Origin: Cellvibrio sp. PSBB023
GTDB taxonomy: Bacteria > Pseudomonadota > Gammaproteobacteria > Pseudomonadales > Cellvibrionaceae
NCBI RefSeq assembly: GCF_002007605.1
Contig: NZ_CP019799.1
Location: forward strand, 3,140,001-3,204,000
Reading direction: 5' to 3'
Length of the DNA: 64,000 bases
The notes beneath the pieces are model-generated. The model did no database searches and was not told the origin of the DNA. It was given only the letters and a program-made list of their open reading frames with translations. Made by a program: the position numbers and the translations under genes. Positions 63,170-64,000 of this stretch are shown piece by piece. Numbering within the stretch: position 1 is the stretch's first letter; every line of letters starts with the position of its first letter.

Positions 63170-63709
63170 CTATATCGTCAGCTCGGATTCTTCGTTAAGG
63201 TCGCAGCCAATTTCCAGCGCCCACAGCAACACATACATCACGCCGAAAAACATCAGCGCCACAATAAAATCCGTATTCACCACAATATGCACGGGCGATG
63301 CTTGCATCGCGCTGTAAAACCAACTGCCCAGCAACGAAACCAGATACACCCCGTACATCACCATGCCATGGTGCAGCGCCTTGCGCGCATGATCAATCGC
63401 CTGTTTATTAAAAATATCTCCCACCGAAAAATGCCGGATCAACTCGCGGCTGTGATGAGTAATTTTCAGCGCAAGCCACAAAAACACCGACAGCAACGCC
63501 ACCATCAACAACCGCTGCACCAGCGTCAGCTCAACATCCTGCATTTGCACAACACCCACCGTAAGCTGCATTTTGCCGCCCACCAAAAACACCGCCACCA
63601 TCAAAGGCCACACCACCCACAGCGCATAACGCACCCAGGTCAGGCACACATACAAATAACCACTGATCTGCTTAATACGCGCTATCCGCTCATGCCGCTG
63701 AATATCCAT
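63170..63709 (-). CDS. DUF2975 membrane protein
   Basis: 179 residues from the ATG behind GGGGA (MDIQRHERIARIKQISGYLY); an upstream extension of the frame adds residues unlike the family. Four TM helices (about 20-42, 65-85, 118-140 and 150-172) with a charged cytosolic loop (KITHHSRELIRHFSVGDIFNKQAIDHARK), the DUF2975 signature. Function unknown in the family. The stop is 32 bp before the XRE start, an operon. Confidence 0.9.
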   Translation of the reverse strand: MDIQRHERIARIKQISGYLYVCLTWVRYALWVVWPLMVAVFLVGGKMQLTVGVVQMQDVELTLVQRLLMVALLSVFLWLALKITHHSRELIRHFSVGDIFNKQAIDHARKALHHGMVMYGVYLVSLLGSWFYSAMQASPVHIVVNTDFIVALMFFGVMYVLLWALEIGCDLNEESELTI

Positions 63710-63870
63710 ACCATTCCCCAAAAAAGACAAAGCTGAATCCAAAGAATACCTACAAAATACCAATTTACAATATTTATTTATTGATATTCGATAAATAAAG
63801 GTTTTGGCTATTAGGGAGAATGGAATGATCAGAATCACCCTACTTGAGGAATTTATAGAGGAGTCTGTTA

Positions 63871-64000
63871 ATGGCCCTTAAGTGGGCAATCGCGACTATG
63901 TTCCGAGACAAACCTAAAATAGGGATCCTGTCTCCGCTCCGCTTTTGGCTTATCCAGATTTACACACGTAGCTTGGGCATTGCAGGTTGGCTCCGGGCAC
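63871..64000 (+). CDS. Truncated unknown protein, N-terminal 43 codons
   Basis: ATG 7 bp after GAGGAG, with an in-frame TAG just upstream and no stop before the window edge. Residues MALKWAIATMFRDKPKIGI then SPLRFWLIQIYTRSLGIAGW: basic, aromatic, perhaps amphipathic. No family recognised. An 18-codon ORF (63825-63881) with its own AGGGAGA overlaps its start and could couple translation. Confidence 0.45.
   Translation, partial: MALKWAIATMFRDKPKIGILSPLRFWLIQIYTRSLGIAGWLRA

Overview
The window reads as a chromosomal segment of a Gammaproteobacterium, most likely Cellvibrio or a close relative in Cellvibrionaceae. Three things point there: core gene orders shared with Pseudomonas-type genomes (fmt-rsmB-trkA, gmk-rpoZ-spoT-ridA, ubiC-ubiA-phoB-phoR), a split his operon, and a three-domain chitin-type LPMO (AA10-CBM5-CBM73) with long serine linkers, the layout known for Cellvibrio japonicus CjLPMO10A. 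Coding density is high and no prophage, insertion sequence, rRNA, tRNA or CRISPR array was recognised. The genus is an inference.

Layout. 1-4.6 kb: the 3' end of fmt, then rsmB, trkA and an unlinked lpdA. 4.9-6.5 kb: a chemoreceptor. 6.7-10.3 kb (minus): gmk-rpoZ-spoT-ridA. 10.5-14.2 kb: a small HTH-like protein, an orphan TakP-like TRAP binding protein and uvrD. 14.3-19.8 kb (minus): a tail-anchored secreted protein, a CPBP membrane protease, a periplasmic serine hydrolase and a large di-haem cytochrome. 20-22.6 kb: a DUF4156 lipoprotein and ppk1. 22.7-26.1 kb (minus): hisB-hisH-hisA-hisF, interrupted by a palindromic repeat and by a DUF4160/DUF2442 gene pair. 26.3-29.5 kb: an outer-membrane barrel, an unknown cytosolic protein, a dicarboxylate/amino-acid symporter and HU. 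29.7-33.5 kb: ubiC-ubiA and phoB-phoR, with a Pho box before phoB and a 29-bp perfect inverted repeat between phoB and phoR. 33.8-35 kb: the LPMO. 35.1-40 kb: an ABC exporter, a cold-shock protein, a small secreted protein, a Bcr/CflA exporter and a VF530 protein. 39.6-43.1 kb: an ODP-like oxygen-binding di-iron protein behind an Anr/FNR-like box, facing a response regulator and a membrane-bound CheA-like kinase. 43.3-48 kb (minus): an Atm1-type ABC exporter, then a PepSY-PepSY-RR-HK operon. 48.2-54 kb: an S9 peptidase, a RIO kinase, a divergent SDR/LysR pair and an EamA exporter. 54-59.8 kb (minus): a membrane protein, a diguanylate cyclase, recQ and hipBA. 60-64 kb: a 40-codon membrane-peptide ORF, ArsR-SRPBCC, Rrf2-flavoprotein and XRE-DUF2975 pairs, and a truncated reading frame at the right edge.

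How it fits together. Most of the window is housekeeping: translation, stringent response, histidine and ubiquinone synthesis, K+ uptake, phosphate and polyphosphate control. Accessory functions sit between these blocks as small regulator-plus-effector modules (HipBA, ArsR-SRPBCC, Rrf2-reductase, XRE-DUF2975, PepSY two-component), several with visible palindromic operators. The most intriguing neighbourhood is 39.5-43.1 kb, where a predicted O2-binding chemotaxis-type protein under an apparent anaerobic-regulator box abuts a CheA-like kinase that has its own membrane sensor and no CheW-binding domain.
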